Source: Polynucleobacter cosmopolitanus (GTDB lineage Bacteria > Pseudomonadota > Gammaproteobacteria > Burkholderiales > Burkholderiaceae). Taken from it: DNA of 64,000 bases. Position 1 is the stretch's first letter. Every line of letters starts with the position of its first letter. The position numbers and the translations under genes were made by a program. Where the stretch lies: NCBI RefSeq assembly GCF_002224225.1, contig NZ_NJGG01000002.1, positions 248,001 through 312,000 of the forward strand, written 5' to 3'. The notes below the pieces were generated by a model. It did not search any database, was not told the DNA's origin, and saw only the letters and a program-made list of their open reading frames with translations. Positions 21,804 to 29,933 of the stretch are shown here, one piece after another.

Positions 21804-22003
21804 GTTTGTCACCTGTTAATTCTTGTTAGTATTGCCTCTAATTTAGCCGATAAACCGAAATACTGCTGAGCTCTATCCGCAATTTGGAGTCAGGCTAGAT
21901 CAGGTTTTATGGGTATATGCGAGCTGCAAGCAAAAATCCAACAAATCTATTAAATTGAGGTGTCGATTGATTTACACGCATCTTTTAATGAAAGCAGGTT
22001 CCT

Positions 22004-22381
22004 ATGATTGCTAACCACCTCATTGCCGCCATGGTGGGCATCATGCTTTTCTTCACCGTGGTGGTCGCTCCAACGGTGTTCAAGGTTCTACCCGTCGAAT
22101 GGTCTAGCAAGTACGTCAGGAACTTTTTTCCAAAATACTATGCCTCATTGGGCATTTTGACGGTGATCAGTGCTTTCTTGGCGCAAAGCTCTCATGCTCA
22201 ATATTTACTGATTGCTTGTGCGATTTTATTTGCTTTTACTCTGTTTTATTTGACCGGAAAAATCAATCAAGCAAAAGATTTGGGTCTGCATAAACAGTTT
22301 CATATTCTTCATGGCTTGAGCGTGGCAATCAACCTTGTTCAGTTGATTGCTTTCATCTACCTATTGGTGGTGTCACTATGA
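22004..22381 (+). CDS. DUF4149 membrane protein
   Basis: A 125-residue protein with four membrane helices: MIANHLIAAMVGIMLFFTVVVAPTVFK, YASLGILTVISAFL, YLLIACAILFAFTLFYL and SVAINLVQLIAFIYLLVV. The VAPTVFKVLP turn after helix 1 and a conserved-looking FHILHGLS helix fit DUF4149. No function is known. The stop overlaps the next gene by four bases (ATGA). Confidence 0.75.
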   Translation: MIANHLIAAMVGIMLFFTVVVAPTVFKVLPVEWSSKYVRNFFPKYYASLGILTVISAFLAQSSHAQYLLIACAILFAFTLFYLTGKINQAKDLGLHKQFHILHGLSVAINLVQLIAFIYLLVVSL

Positions 22382-22743
22382 AAAAATTTATTCGTTTTAT
22401 ACCAGCGTTTTTCTTGTTATTTTCAGGTCTGGCATTCAGCCAGCCTACGAGTATCACGAGCTTTAAGAAGAACTATCAAGAAAGTTGCATCCAAGAACAG
22501 CTCAAACGTCATGCGGGTGTTAAAGGCTTAACATCAGAACAGTTCGCTGCTCATTGCGCATGCACTTCAACCCAATTGAGCAATAGCTTGAACACCAGTG
22601 AAATTGAGACCTTGAACAACAATCAAACAAGGCCAAGTTGGTTCAAGCAAAAAGAATCAGCCGCAGCCAAATCTTGTTTGATGCAAGAGCCTAAGATTCA
22701 GGTGAGGTTTTTGGATTTTCGTTTGAATCAGGTGCAGGGCTAG
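22378..22743 (+). CDS. Exported protein of unknown function
   Basis: A 121-residue protein with a signal peptide (MKKFIRFIPAFFLLFSGLAF, cleavage near FSQ) and a short mature domain with four cysteines (SCIQEQ, HCACTS, SCLMQ). The pattern of an N-terminal Cys helix, a CxC and a late Cys suggests a small disulfide-bonded periplasmic helical protein. I do not recognise it further. It is translationally coupled to the DUF4149 gene. Its 3' end overlaps, on the other strand, the end of the cysteine-rich small protein described next. Confidence 0.6.
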   Translation: MKKFIRFIPAFFLLFSGLAFSQPTSITSFKKNYQESCIQEQLKRHAGVKGLTSEQFAAHCACTSTQLSNSLNTSEIETLNNNQTRPSWFKQKESAAAKSCLMQEPKIQVRFLDFRLNQVQG

Positions 22744-22864
22744 TCAAAGGTTTAAGGGGTGGATGACACATTTTTTCACCATCCCATACCTGACCACACC
22801 AACACTCACCTTGAGCATTGATGATGCAGACTCCTGAACCACAACAGCGCTTATCTGAACTCAA
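22691..22864 (-). CDS. Small cysteine-rich protein, 57 residues
   Basis: A short frame starting at a TTG (22864) with GGAAGGG placed about 8 bases upstream. The product begins MSSDKRCCGSGVC, continues INAQGECWCGQVWDGEKMCHPP and ends in a Pro/Ser-rich tail. Six cysteines in CC-x3-C / CWC / C spacing suggest a zinc or redox site, or a small metallochaperone. The coherent composition argues against a chance frame. It overlaps the 3' end of the exported-protein gene by 53 bp. The TTG start is the main doubt, as no ATG or GTG exists in frame before it. Confidence 0.6.
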   Translation of the reverse strand: MSSDKRCCGSGVCIINAQGECWCGQVWDGEKMCHPPLKPLTSPAPDSNENPKTSPES

Positions 22865-22957
22865 CTTAGATTCCCTTCCTGAATTACTCTTGGTGAATAC
22901 AAGACCACCAAAATCAACTTATTTGAGATGTTAATCTTTTTTAGCTAGTCACGCTTG

Positions 22958-23578
22958 ATGAAACAAATTTCCCTGATGAATGATCTTGATGAAGCCCTCA
23001 CCATCTTGTCCAAAGATGGTGAGGTGACTTATCACAAAGATTTTTATTCAGGATCAGAGAGCAAGCAATTGTTTGAGGAACTGCTCAAGGGTTTGAATTG
23101 GCAATTTGATGAATTAATCATGTTTGGCAAGAAAATCACTACTACCAGGAAGGTTGTTTGGGTTGCTGATTCAGATCTTTCTTATACCTATTCTGGGGTT
23201 AAAAAGAATCCTCAAGAGTGGTCTGCGCCCCTCTTGGGCATTAAACAGAAGCTGGAGTCTTTCTGTGGCCATCAGTTCAACTCTTGTCTGCTCAATCTAT
23301 ACCATCATGGTGATGAAGGAATGGGTTGGCACAGTGATGATGAGAAGGAGTTGGATCAAAACTCTCCGATTGCATCACTGAGCTTTGGCGGAAGAAGAAA
23401 GTTCTCTTTTCGTCATAAGAAGGATTTGAGCAAAGCGTCCCTATTTTTAGACGATGGCAGTCTTTTACTGATGCAACCTCCCACTCAAACCTATTGGCAG
23501 CATACTTTGCTTAAAACCAAGGTGGCTGTAGAACCACGAATCAACTTAACTTTTAGAAAAATAAACCATGCAAGCTGA
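22958..23578 (+). CDS. alkB: AlkB-type 2-oxoglutarate/Fe(II) dioxygenase
   Basis: A 206-residue protein of the AlkB family, which removes alkyl groups from DNA or RNA bases by oxidative demethylation. The iron ligands are visible: HxD in GMGWHSDDE, and the distal His in YWQHTLLKT. The 2-oxoglutarate arginines are in EPRINLTFRKI, the RxNxTFR signature. The NLYHHGDEGMGWHSDDE stretch is typical of the AlkB/ALKBH2-like group. The ATG at 22958 is preferred to the TTG just before it. It overlaps the flavoprotein gene by 11 bases. Confidence 0.88.
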   Translation: MKQISLMNDLDEALTILSKDGEVTYHKDFYSGSESKQLFEELLKGLNWQFDELIMFGKKITTTRKVVWVADSDLSYTYSGVKKNPQEWSAPLLGIKQKLESFCGHQFNSCLLNLYHHGDEGMGWHSDDEKELDQNSPIASLSFGGRRKFSFRHKKDLSKASLFLDDGSLLLMQPPTQTYWQHTLLKTKVAVEPRINLTFRKINHAS

Positions 23579-24578
23579 ATCAAATAAAAAACCATGTGTG
23601 GCAGTGATTGGCGCTGGTATCTCCGGAGCTGCTTGCGCCCTCCAATTACAGTCTTTGGGTTTTGAGGTTCAGGTCTATGAAAAGAGCCGCGGCGCCAGCG
23701 GTCGCTTGAGCACACGCAGAACCGATACATGGTCAGCAGATCATGGAGCGCAGTATTTCACGGCGAGAGATCCTCTTTTTATAGAAGAAGTCAATCGCTG
23801 GATTGAGTTAGGTCTGGTTGCGCAGTGGCAACCCAAATTAGGTGTTTACAAAGAAGGTTCTTGGTCAGAAAGTCTTTCTAAGGACAAACGTTTTGTTGGT
23901 ATTCCTGAAATGACAGCACCAACCAAGCATTTGGCCAAGCAGTTATCAGTTCAGTATGAAACCACTATCTGTGGAATGGAGAAAAGCACCCAGGGGTGGG
24001 CTTTGAGCAGTCTGGAACATGGTCTATTGGTGAAGCAATTTGATATGGTTGTTTTGGCTATTCCATCACCGCAAGTTGAGACACTACTTAAAAATATCTC
24101 AGGACAAGTATCAAATCTTGATAAAGCATCAAAGATTGCAAATGATTCCAAGATGAAATCCTGTTGGACGATGATGGTTCATTTTCCACACCAAAGTTCT
24201 TTTCAATTTGATGCAGCTTTTATCAATCAAGAAGCGATTGCATGGATTGCTAGAAATAGCACCAAGCCAAAACGAGCTGGGTTAGATTACTGGACCGTTC
24301 ATGCCAGCCCCGAGTGGAGTGATGTAAACCTAGAACTGGCCAAAGAAGATGTTAGTGCTGAGTTATTGGCTTGCATGGAGAAGCTTGGCTTCAATACTTT
24401 AGATGCCCAAGTGACCATGCATCGTTGGCGCTATGCAAGCGGTGGCCTTGAACCAATGATTGAGTATCACTATTCACCAGTGGATGGCCTTGGCTTTTGT
24501 GGAGACTGGCTACATGGCGGTCGAGTTGAGGGGGCTTGGTTAAGCGGCATTAAATTAGCTAACAGAATTAATACCTAA
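23568..24578 (+). CDS. Renalase-like FAD-dependent oxidoreductase
   Basis: A 336-residue flavoprotein with an N-terminal Rossmann dinucleotide motif VAVIGAGISGAACALQLQSLGFEVQVYEKSRGASGR, and then the RRTDTWSADHGAQYFTARD region typical of renalase/NAD(P)-FAD amine-oxidase-like proteins. The C-terminal FAD contact is GLGFCGDWLHGGRVEGAWLSG. Such genes often sit near photolyase and folE in light-exposed bacteria. The substrate is unknown; oxidation of abnormal NAD(P)H isomers is known for renalase itself. Overlaps alkB by 11 bases, so likely one transcript. Confidence 0.85.
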   Translation: MQAESNKKPCVAVIGAGISGAACALQLQSLGFEVQVYEKSRGASGRLSTRRTDTWSADHGAQYFTARDPLFIEEVNRWIELGLVAQWQPKLGVYKEGSWSESLSKDKRFVGIPEMTAPTKHLAKQLSVQYETTICGMEKSTQGWALSSLEHGLLVKQFDMVVLAIPSPQVETLLKNISGQVSNLDKASKIANDSKMKSCWTMMVHFPHQSSFQFDAAFINQEAIAWIARNSTKPKRAGLDYWTVHASPEWSDVNLELAKEDVSAELLACMEKLGFNTLDAQVTMHRWRYASGGLEPMIEYHYSPVDGLGFCGDWLHGGRVEGAWLSGIKLANRINT

Positions 24579-24689
24579 GATATTTATTTTGAGATAAATA
24601 ACCCTTTAGATAGCTGACAAGCAAGAAAATAAGAAATCCTATACATTGGTACTTAGATTTCAATTAAAGCCATCAAAGGATTAGTTTCA

Positions 24690-24989
24690 ATGGATTTTGA
24701 CAACTTGCTTGGCTTCATCGCAGCCACCATCACCACCGCTGCTTTTATTCCACAAACCTATCGGTCAATTACCACCAGAGATTTGTCGGGTATTTCATTG
24801 GGCATGTATGCCACGTTTACTTTTGGAATTATTCTTTGGATCATTTACGGTATTTTGATTGGCAGCGGTCCGATCCTGGTGGCCAACATCATCACATTTG
24901 TTTTATCAGCAACTATTTTGTATTTAAAAATTCAGCACCTGATGGCACACCGCCAAGGTGATCAAAATAAGGCCAATCATCATGAGTGA
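24690..24989 (+). CDS. SemiSWEET sugar transporter
   Basis: A 99-residue protein with three membrane helices forming one PQ-loop repeat: LLGFIAATITTAAFIPQTYRSI, LGMYATFTFGIILWIIYGILIG and ILVANIITFVLSATILYL. The PQ motif at FIPQTYR and the tryptophan-rich second helix match bacterial SemiSWEETs, which act as dimers and move sugars passively. The 3' end overlaps the folE start by eight bases, so the pair is likely cotranscribed. Confidence 0.88.
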   Translation: MDFDNLLGFIAATITTAAFIPQTYRSITTRDLSGISLGMYATFTFGIILWIIYGILIGSGPILVANIITFVLSATILYLKIQHLMAHRQGDQNKANHHE

Positions 24990-25680
24990 ACAAAAGCCAA
25001 GTAAGCAACAACCCATTTCTGAAGTCATCCGTGCGCGCTTGAAAGCCAAGAAGGTCCGCTTCCATGCGAATGACAATATTGCTGCACATATAGAGCCAGG
25101 TGAATTAGATGGCTTGGTCGATGAAGTGTCTGAAAAAGTACAAGCTTTGCTTGAAAGCTTGGTGATTGATACAGAAAATGATCACAACACCAGAAATACC
25201 AGTCGTCGTGTGGCAAAGATGTATGTGAATGAGGTCTTCAATGGCCGCTATGTGGCGCCACCTGCATTGACAGATTTTCCGAACATCAGCCGTCTCAATG
25301 AGCTGATGATCATTGGCCCTATCAGCGTGCGCAGTGCCTGCTCGCACCACCTCTGCCCCATCATGGGTCGTATTTGGATTGGGGTGCTGCCAGACAAAGA
25401 CTCTGCATTAGTTGGCCTATCGAAGTACGCTCGTTTAACTGAATGGGTGATGTCCAGACCTCAGATCCAAGAGGAAGCCGTGGTGGAACTTGCGAACATG
25501 CTTGAGCAAAAACTAAAACCCGCTGGCTTAGCTGTGGTGATGGAAGCAGATCACTTCTGCATGCAGTGGCGCGGTGTTAAGGACAATGACTCAAAGATGA
25601 TCAATAGTGTGATGCGTGGTGATTTTTTAGAAAACTCCAATTTGCGCAGAGAGTTCCTGTCTTTGATTGAGAAAAGATAA
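24982..25680 (+). CDS. folE: GTP cyclohydrolase I
   Basis: A 232-residue type I GTP cyclohydrolase, which makes dihydroneopterin triphosphate for folate synthesis. Zinc and active-site residues are visible in SVRSACSHHLCPIMGRIWIGVLPD (Cys, His) and the late DHFCMQWRGVKD (second Cys region). GLSKYARLTEWVMSRPQIQEE is a family signature. The ATG at 24982, preceded by AAGG, gives MSEQKPSKQQ. It is longer at the N-terminus than E. coli FolE. Folate provides the antenna cofactor of photolyases, which fits the neighbourhood. Confidence 0.95.
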   Translation: MSEQKPSKQQPISEVIRARLKAKKVRFHANDNIAAHIEPGELDGLVDEVSEKVQALLESLVIDTENDHNTRNTSRRVAKMYVNEVFNGRYVAPPALTDFPNISRLNELMIIGPISVRSACSHHLCPIMGRIWIGVLPDKDSALVGLSKYARLTEWVMSRPQIQEEAVVELANMLEQKLKPAGLAVVMEADHFCMQWRGVKDNDSKMINSVMRGDFLENSNLRREFLSLIEKR

Positions 25681-25931
25681 GTTTTCTTTATTCAGGTTTT
25701 ATCGAGAGTTGGCTTTGATGAAGCTGAGTACGTCATCGTAAAACTGCCTGATTTTTCTTGGTAAATAGGTGACCATTTTAAAAAAATTCATTTTTTTGAT
25801 TGCTCACTTTGAGTAATTTGGATTTCACTGTCAATATAACGCTTATTACAAAAAACAATTTATTCGCAATACGCTACAGAAACAATGATGCTTAATTATT
25901 TTGATCAGCATTTTTATGAAAGTTATTTGAA

Positions 25932-26135
25932 TTGATATTCATTGAACACAAAACAGAGGTTTTTGAGTTTGAGAATCTAGATCAAGCCATGGAATGGGCA
26001 AAAGCACTGGGTGAATTTGTAACGATTCATGCAAATGGGCTCGAAATTGTCGGAAAGTTCGGTTCTGACGGGATTTCTGATGGTAAGTTATCTAATGGCG
26101 AACCCTACACATGGAAGAAAAGACGCAGAAGTTAA
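25932..26135 (+). CDS. Small hypothetical protein, 67 residues
   Basis: A 67-residue frame with a TTG start. Its N-terminal part (EVFEFENLDQAMEWAKALGEFVTIHANGLEIVGKFGSDGI) is well balanced and looks like a small alpha/beta protein, with a basic ending WKKRRRS. I do not recognise the family. An ATG lies 19 codons later but would remove part of the ordered region. The 250 bp upstream are AT-rich and contain only a doubtful 30-codon frame on the other strand. Confidence 0.5.
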   Translation: MIFIEHKTEVFEFENLDQAMEWAKALGEFVTIHANGLEIVGKFGSDGISDGKLSNGEPYTWKKRRRS

Positions 26136-26204
26136 TCCAATAAAAATCTATTTTTACTAATAATAAGAATTAGTGATCTTAATTTTGCGCTGTTACTATC
26201 AAGA

Positions 26205-26831
26205 TTATTTTTCTATCAGCGGATTAATGATTGAGTGTACTGCTTGATATTCTTTTTCAGAAAACATCTCCGGTTTAGTCAGATACTCCAGAATCCAGTC
26301 GATTGAATCAACCCCCCAAAATATTTGCTGATCAATTCTTATGCTCGGCACGCCAAATACACCATGATTTGCAGCGGTTTGCGTTGATTCAATCAAAGCT
26401 TTCTTGATATTTTCATCTTGTGGTTTTGGGGTGTTTTTAGGCAATCCAATTGCCACACAAAACTCTTCCCATTCAAGCTCTGGATCATGCCCCTGAGCCC
26501 AAACAAAATCAAAGGCTTTATCCAGCATCGTTAAATCAGCATGATGCTGAAGCAATAAGCGCTGTGCCGGAATCGATACAAAGGGATGGCGCTTGGGAAA
26601 TTGAAATGGCAGTTTTAATTTCTGAGCTTTCCACACACAAAATTGATAGGTGTAGATTCGCTTCTCAGGCACCTCAGCCGGCCCCCTATTATCTTGAAGT
26701 CTTAGCAAGCCTGGGAAAAAGATGGGAGTAGGAATGATCTCCAATCTATCCTCTAAAACTTTTCTGGATTTTAGAAAAAAATAGGCGTACGGTGAAATGA
26801 TGTCGAAATAGAAATAAGCTTTGATTTTCAT
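26205..26831 (-). CDS. 2-hydroxychromene-2-carboxylate isomerase family (DsbA-like) protein
   Basis: A 208-residue thioredoxin-fold protein of the DsbA/HCCA-isomerase (GST kappa) family. It shows AYFYFDIISPYAYFFLKSRKVLE at the start, with SPYAY replacing the CxxC of true DsbA. It also shows WKAQKLKLPFQFPKRHPFVSIPAQRLLL in the middle and NHGVFGVPSIRIDQQIFWGVDSIDWILEYL near the end. Enzymes of this type isomerise ring-cleavage intermediates in aromatic degradation using glutathione. The ATG at 26831 starts the conserved domain; the frame is open for 22 more codons upstream. It lies downstream of the TetR gene on the same strand. Confidence 0.8.
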   Translation of the reverse strand: MKIKAYFYFDIISPYAYFFLKSRKVLEDRLEIIPTPIFFPGLLRLQDNRGPAEVPEKRIYTYQFCVWKAQKLKLPFQFPKRHPFVSIPAQRLLLQHHADLTMLDKAFDFVWAQGHDPELEWEEFCVAIGLPKNTPKPQDENIKKALIESTQTAANHGVFGVPSIRIDQQIFWGVDSIDWILEYLTKPEMFSEKEYQAVHSIINPLIEK

Positions 26832-26949
26832 AATGTTAAATAAACTCTCATTGAAACCTAAGATAAGTGAATTGTTATCAAGGGTTGCATTTTGCATTTG
26901 AATTTTTATTGCACCCCTATTTTCGTCTCTTACTTCCCTTACTTCCCTT

Positions 26950-27612
26950 TTACTTGATTTTTACTCGCTCCACCAACTGCTTAATATACGTAACACAGAG
27001 TTTCATGGAATTCTCTTGGAACATTCTGATGCGATGTGTATTTTCTAAAATCAGCAAACCAACCGAATGTGCGAAAAAAGCAGTTACTTCTTCTTTGGCA
27101 ACTTTAGGTGAAGCTCCCAACTCGACTAAAGCATCTTCCAAATGGAGCAATGAATCTCTGAGCCTGGTATTTAACTTTGCATTCAGTTCTGGTGTTAAAC
27201 CATAGGGCCTTGCACCCCCAAACAAATAAAAGCCAAGATCAAGATCTCTTGGGTTTGAGGCGTAGAACTCATAGAATCCTAGTGCAGATCGTTCTGCTTT
27301 TTGCACCGAAGATTTTGCGCCTTCCATGCTGTTACTAACAGCATCATTTAAACGCTCTAATGAATCAGCCAACAATGCGCCATAAATTTCTTCTTTGGAT
27401 GTGAAATATGAATAAATTGCTCCAGGCGTATATCCGGCTCGTTTAGCAATTTCTCTGACGTTAGCTCCCTCCAAACCATGCTCCTCAAATACTTCTTTGG
27501 CTGCTGCCAAGATATGGGCTTTCTTGGCATCACTGACAAGTGCTAAGCGGCCTTTACGAGCCTCAAGCAACTTTTCTTTGCTGGAATCTTTTGAGTTAGA
27601 TATTTGTTTCAT
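26950..27612 (-). CDS. TetR-family transcriptional regulator
   Basis: A 220-residue repressor-type protein. The N-terminal helix-turn-helix reads HILAAAKEVFEEHGLEGANVREIAKRAGYTPGAIYSYFTSKEEIYGALLADS, a full TetR signature. The C-terminal ligand domain is divergent. It is transcribed away from the hydroxylase-like gene, with 99 bp between them. A 17-bp perfect palindrome sits in that gap between strong -35 and -10 boxes, so autoregulation and control of that gene are likely. A fitting ligand would be the aromatic or acyl-CoA substrate of the neighbour. Confidence 0.9.
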   Translation of the reverse strand: MKQISNSKDSSKEKLLEARKGRLALVSDAKKAHILAAAKEVFEEHGLEGANVREIAKRAGYTPGAIYSYFTSKEEIYGALLADSLERLNDAVSNSMEGAKSSVQKAERSALGFYEFYASNPRDLDLGFYLFGGARPYGLTPELNAKLNTRLRDSLLHLEDALVELGASPKVAKEEVTAFFAHSVGLLILENTHRIRMFQENSMKLCVTYIKQLVERVKIK

Positions 27613-27640
27613 TTGTAATATTTTACCTAAATTTGAACAA

Positions 27641-27669
27641 TTGACAATAAATTAAACAATGTTTAATAT
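27641..27669 (+). promoter_or_regulatory. Sigma-70 promoter with TetR operator palindrome
   Basis: TTGACA (27641-27646) and TAATAT (27664-27669) are spaced by 17 bp, a near-ideal promoter for the 27712 gene. The perfect palindrome ATTAAACA-A-TGTTTAAT (27651-27667) fills the spacer and overlaps the -10 box, a classic repressor position. The binding protein is inferred to be the adjacent TetR regulator. Confidence 0.75.
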
Positions 27670-27711
27670 TTAAAAAATGAGCATGCCAATAAAAGTCAGA
27701 AAGTCACCATC

Positions 27712-29274
27712 ATGTTGATGTCAGCCAAAGAGTATGAAGAGTCACTCCGCCAATACAAGCCAAAGGTATTTGTGGACGGAAGGCGCGTTGAATCTGTTGT
27801 AGATGATCCTGCATTTCGCCCAGGGGTGAATGCAGTCGGACTGACCTATGACTATGCTCTTCGGCCAGAATATGCACCAATCATGACCGCCACCCAAAAT
27901 AGCACTGGTGAGCTCGTTAATCGCTTTGTACACATTAATACGAGCAGTGGTGACCTATTAAACAAACTAGAAGCTGTACGTCTTGTTTGCCAAGAAACAG
28001 GCTGTGCTCAACGCTACCTCACCCATGATGCATTGAATGCGATTCATCAAGTATCAGCACGAATAGATGATGCGAAAGGCACAACTGAACATCGCGAAAA
28101 GTTTGCCGCCTATCTTCACGATGTACAAAAGCGCGACTTGACTCTAGGTATTGCTATGACCGATGCCAAAGGTGATCGCAGCAAACGACCACACGAGCAA
28201 GGCAATATTGATGCCTATGTACATGTCACTCATCGCGACGGTAAAGGTATTCGTATTTCAGGAACAAAAGCAATTGTTACTGGCGCACCGTACATGCACG
28301 AATTTCTGGTGATGCCCTGCAGAAATATGAGCAAAGAGGATGCAGATTTTGCAGTTTGTTGTGCTGTACCGGTTGATGCTGAAGGTATAACGATTGTTGC
28401 CCGCCCCGCAGGACGTCCAGGAGAAAAAGCGTCCTTATTTTCAAATAAATATGGTCAATCTACCGGCGTAGTCATTTTTGAAAATGTCTTCGTGCCGTGG
28501 GACAAAGTCTTTTACGCTGACGAATGGGAGCACACTGGTTACATGACATATAACTATGCCACTCATCATCGTCATAGCTGTATTGGTGCGCGCGCTGGAT
28601 TTGGAGATTTGTTAATTGGTGCTGGGGCACTGATGTGTGAAGCAAATGGATTTGATCCTGGTGAAGAACATCACTTACGCGATCAAATGGTTGAGCTCAT
28701 TAAAATTACTGAAGGCTTTTATGCTTGCGGCGTAGCTGCCTCCGTATATGCAACTGAAGACATTCCTGCTCAAAGCTTTGTGCCTGATCCTGTTTTTTCA
28801 AATATCGGAAAACTATTATTAGCCACACAAATTTATGACATGCATAAGATTGCTCATTATGTGTCCGGTGGATTAATTGTGGCATTACCAGGGCCTGATG
28901 AAGATCACAATCCTGAAACTGCCGCGAAACTTAGCGATGTACTTCGGGCCAACCCAAACATACCTTATGACAAGCGCATTGAAACTGCGCGCTTCATTGA
29001 AGATTTAACAGCTTCTTATCAAGGCGGCTGGTATTCAGTCATCAGCTTGCATGGTGGAGGCTCTCCTGAAGCGATGAAACGTGAAATCTACCGTAATTAC
29101 CCATTGGGCTCAAAAGTACAGCTGGTTGAACGCTTGCTAGATAGAGGATTAACAAACGACTCCGATCGCACGATTACACAAAATACCCAGGCAGGAAAAT
29201 GCTGTACTCAAGGATGCACTGTGCCAGGAGCTCCTGTGATGGTTGACTTACCCAATTCACCTTCAAAAGCTTAA
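27712..29274 (+). CDS. 4-hydroxyphenylacetate 3-hydroxylase / 4-hydroxybutyryl-CoA dehydratase family protein
   Basis: A 520-residue flavoprotein of the HpaB/AbfD superfamily, with an acyl-CoA-dehydrogenase-like fold. It shows SAKEYEESLRQYKPKVFVDGRRVESVVDDPAFRPG, AMTDAKGDRSKRP and IKITEGFYACGVAAS. The late ATHHRHSCIGARAGFGDLLIGAG region resembles the HxxSxGGC stretch of 4-hydroxybutyryl-CoA dehydratase. Compared from memory, only one of the expected Cys ligands (ETGCAQR) and the His seem kept; the second and third Cys positions read Tyr and Ala. It may therefore lack the [4Fe-4S] cluster and act as a hydroxylase. Under TetR control; function is open. Confidence 0.7.
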   Translation: MLMSAKEYEESLRQYKPKVFVDGRRVESVVDDPAFRPGVNAVGLTYDYALRPEYAPIMTATQNSTGELVNRFVHINTSSGDLLNKLEAVRLVCQETGCAQRYLTHDALNAIHQVSARIDDAKGTTEHREKFAAYLHDVQKRDLTLGIAMTDAKGDRSKRPHEQGNIDAYVHVTHRDGKGIRISGTKAIVTGAPYMHEFLVMPCRNMSKEDADFAVCCAVPVDAEGITIVARPAGRPGEKASLFSNKYGQSTGVVIFENVFVPWDKVFYADEWEHTGYMTYNYATHHRHSCIGARAGFGDLLIGAGALMCEANGFDPGEEHHLRDQMVELIKITEGFYACGVAASVYATEDIPAQSFVPDPVFSNIGKLLLATQIYDMHKIAHYVSGGLIVALPGPDEDHNPETAAKLSDVLRANPNIPYDKRIETARFIEDLTASYQGGWYSVISLHGGGSPEAMKREIYRNYPLGSKVQLVERLLDRGLTNDSDRTITQNTQAGKCCTQGCTVPGAPVMVDLPNSPSKA

Positions 29275-29290
29275 TTACAGTCAATCAATA

Positions 29291-29480
29291 TTAAGCACGT
29301 GAGAGATAGTTAAAAAACTCCTTAACGATGCTTTCAAGTTGTCTAGATTTGGAGCGAAATACCTACTGAGAAAAGTCGAATCACATCGAACTGACCATGT
29401 AGCCCATGGTATCTGCAGGTGGTCGAATATCAAGCTTTTCGAGCGCTTTCACTTGATTAATCATGCAATCAGTTCTAATA
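29291..29480 (-). pseudogene. Possible decayed regulator 3' end
   Basis: On the minus strand, fragments read KALEKLDIRPPADTMGYMVSS, a stop, then, in another register, RQLESIVKEFFNYLSRA and a final stop. The spacing and content recall the C-terminal end of a LysR-type regulator with one frame disruption. No start, helix-turn-helix or upstream part remains. This is a weak reading; it could be chance. The rest of this 257-bp gap shows nothing else. Confidence 0.25.
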
Positions 29481-29531
29481 TCAAACGAACTTAGTTGATG
29501 GTTTTATCAACTTAAACCCAATGAGGAACCT

Positions 29532-29819
29532 ATGTCTATTCGTGTAATTGCTCGTTTTTTTGCAAAGCCAAATTCTATTAATCAAATCAAACCAATCTTA
29601 ATTGCTTTGGTTGAGCCCATCAGAAATGATCCCGGCTGCATCAGTTGCTATTTGGTTAACAATGCTAACAATAGCAATGAGTTCACTTTTATAGAAGAAT
29701 GGGCCAGCGAAGATGCTTTCAACGCTCATTTGGCAGAGCCTTTTGTTAAAAAAGCAGTGGTTGATACTGAAGCACTTCTGGCCGACCCCCTAGAGCTTGA
29801 CGTTTACAAGCCTATTTGA
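29532..29819 (+). CDS. YgiN/ABM-type small monooxygenase
   Basis: A 95-residue dimeric ferredoxin-like (antibiotic biosynthesis monooxygenase) protein: IRVIARFFAKPNSINQIKPILIALVEPIRNDPGCISCYLVNN, then NEFTFIEEWASEDAFNAHLAEPFVKKAV. Such proteins oxidise quinols or act as aldehyde-scavenging monooxygenases. A GAGG ribosome site precedes the ATG. It is downstream of the flavin gene, but 257 bp of separate sequence lie between them, so cotranscription is not assured. Confidence 0.82.
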   Translation: MSIRVIARFFAKPNSINQIKPILIALVEPIRNDPGCISCYLVNNANNSNEFTFIEEWASEDAFNAHLAEPFVKKAVVDTEALLADPLELDVYKPI

Positions 29820-29933
29820 ACCAAAATTTATAAGGTAATGGGTGGCCTGCGCTATAGAGGCCCGTAAATAGACCACTTTCGACATTACTTTTAATATGTT
29901 GCGTCTATCAAGAACGCGTACTCAATAGAAAAT

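Noticed and set aside
25699..25791. A 30-codon frame on the minus strand in the gap after folE (begins MNFFKMVTYLPRK).
   Set aside because: No ribosome site, very AT-rich surroundings and no recognisable family. It could be a remnant but cannot be supported.
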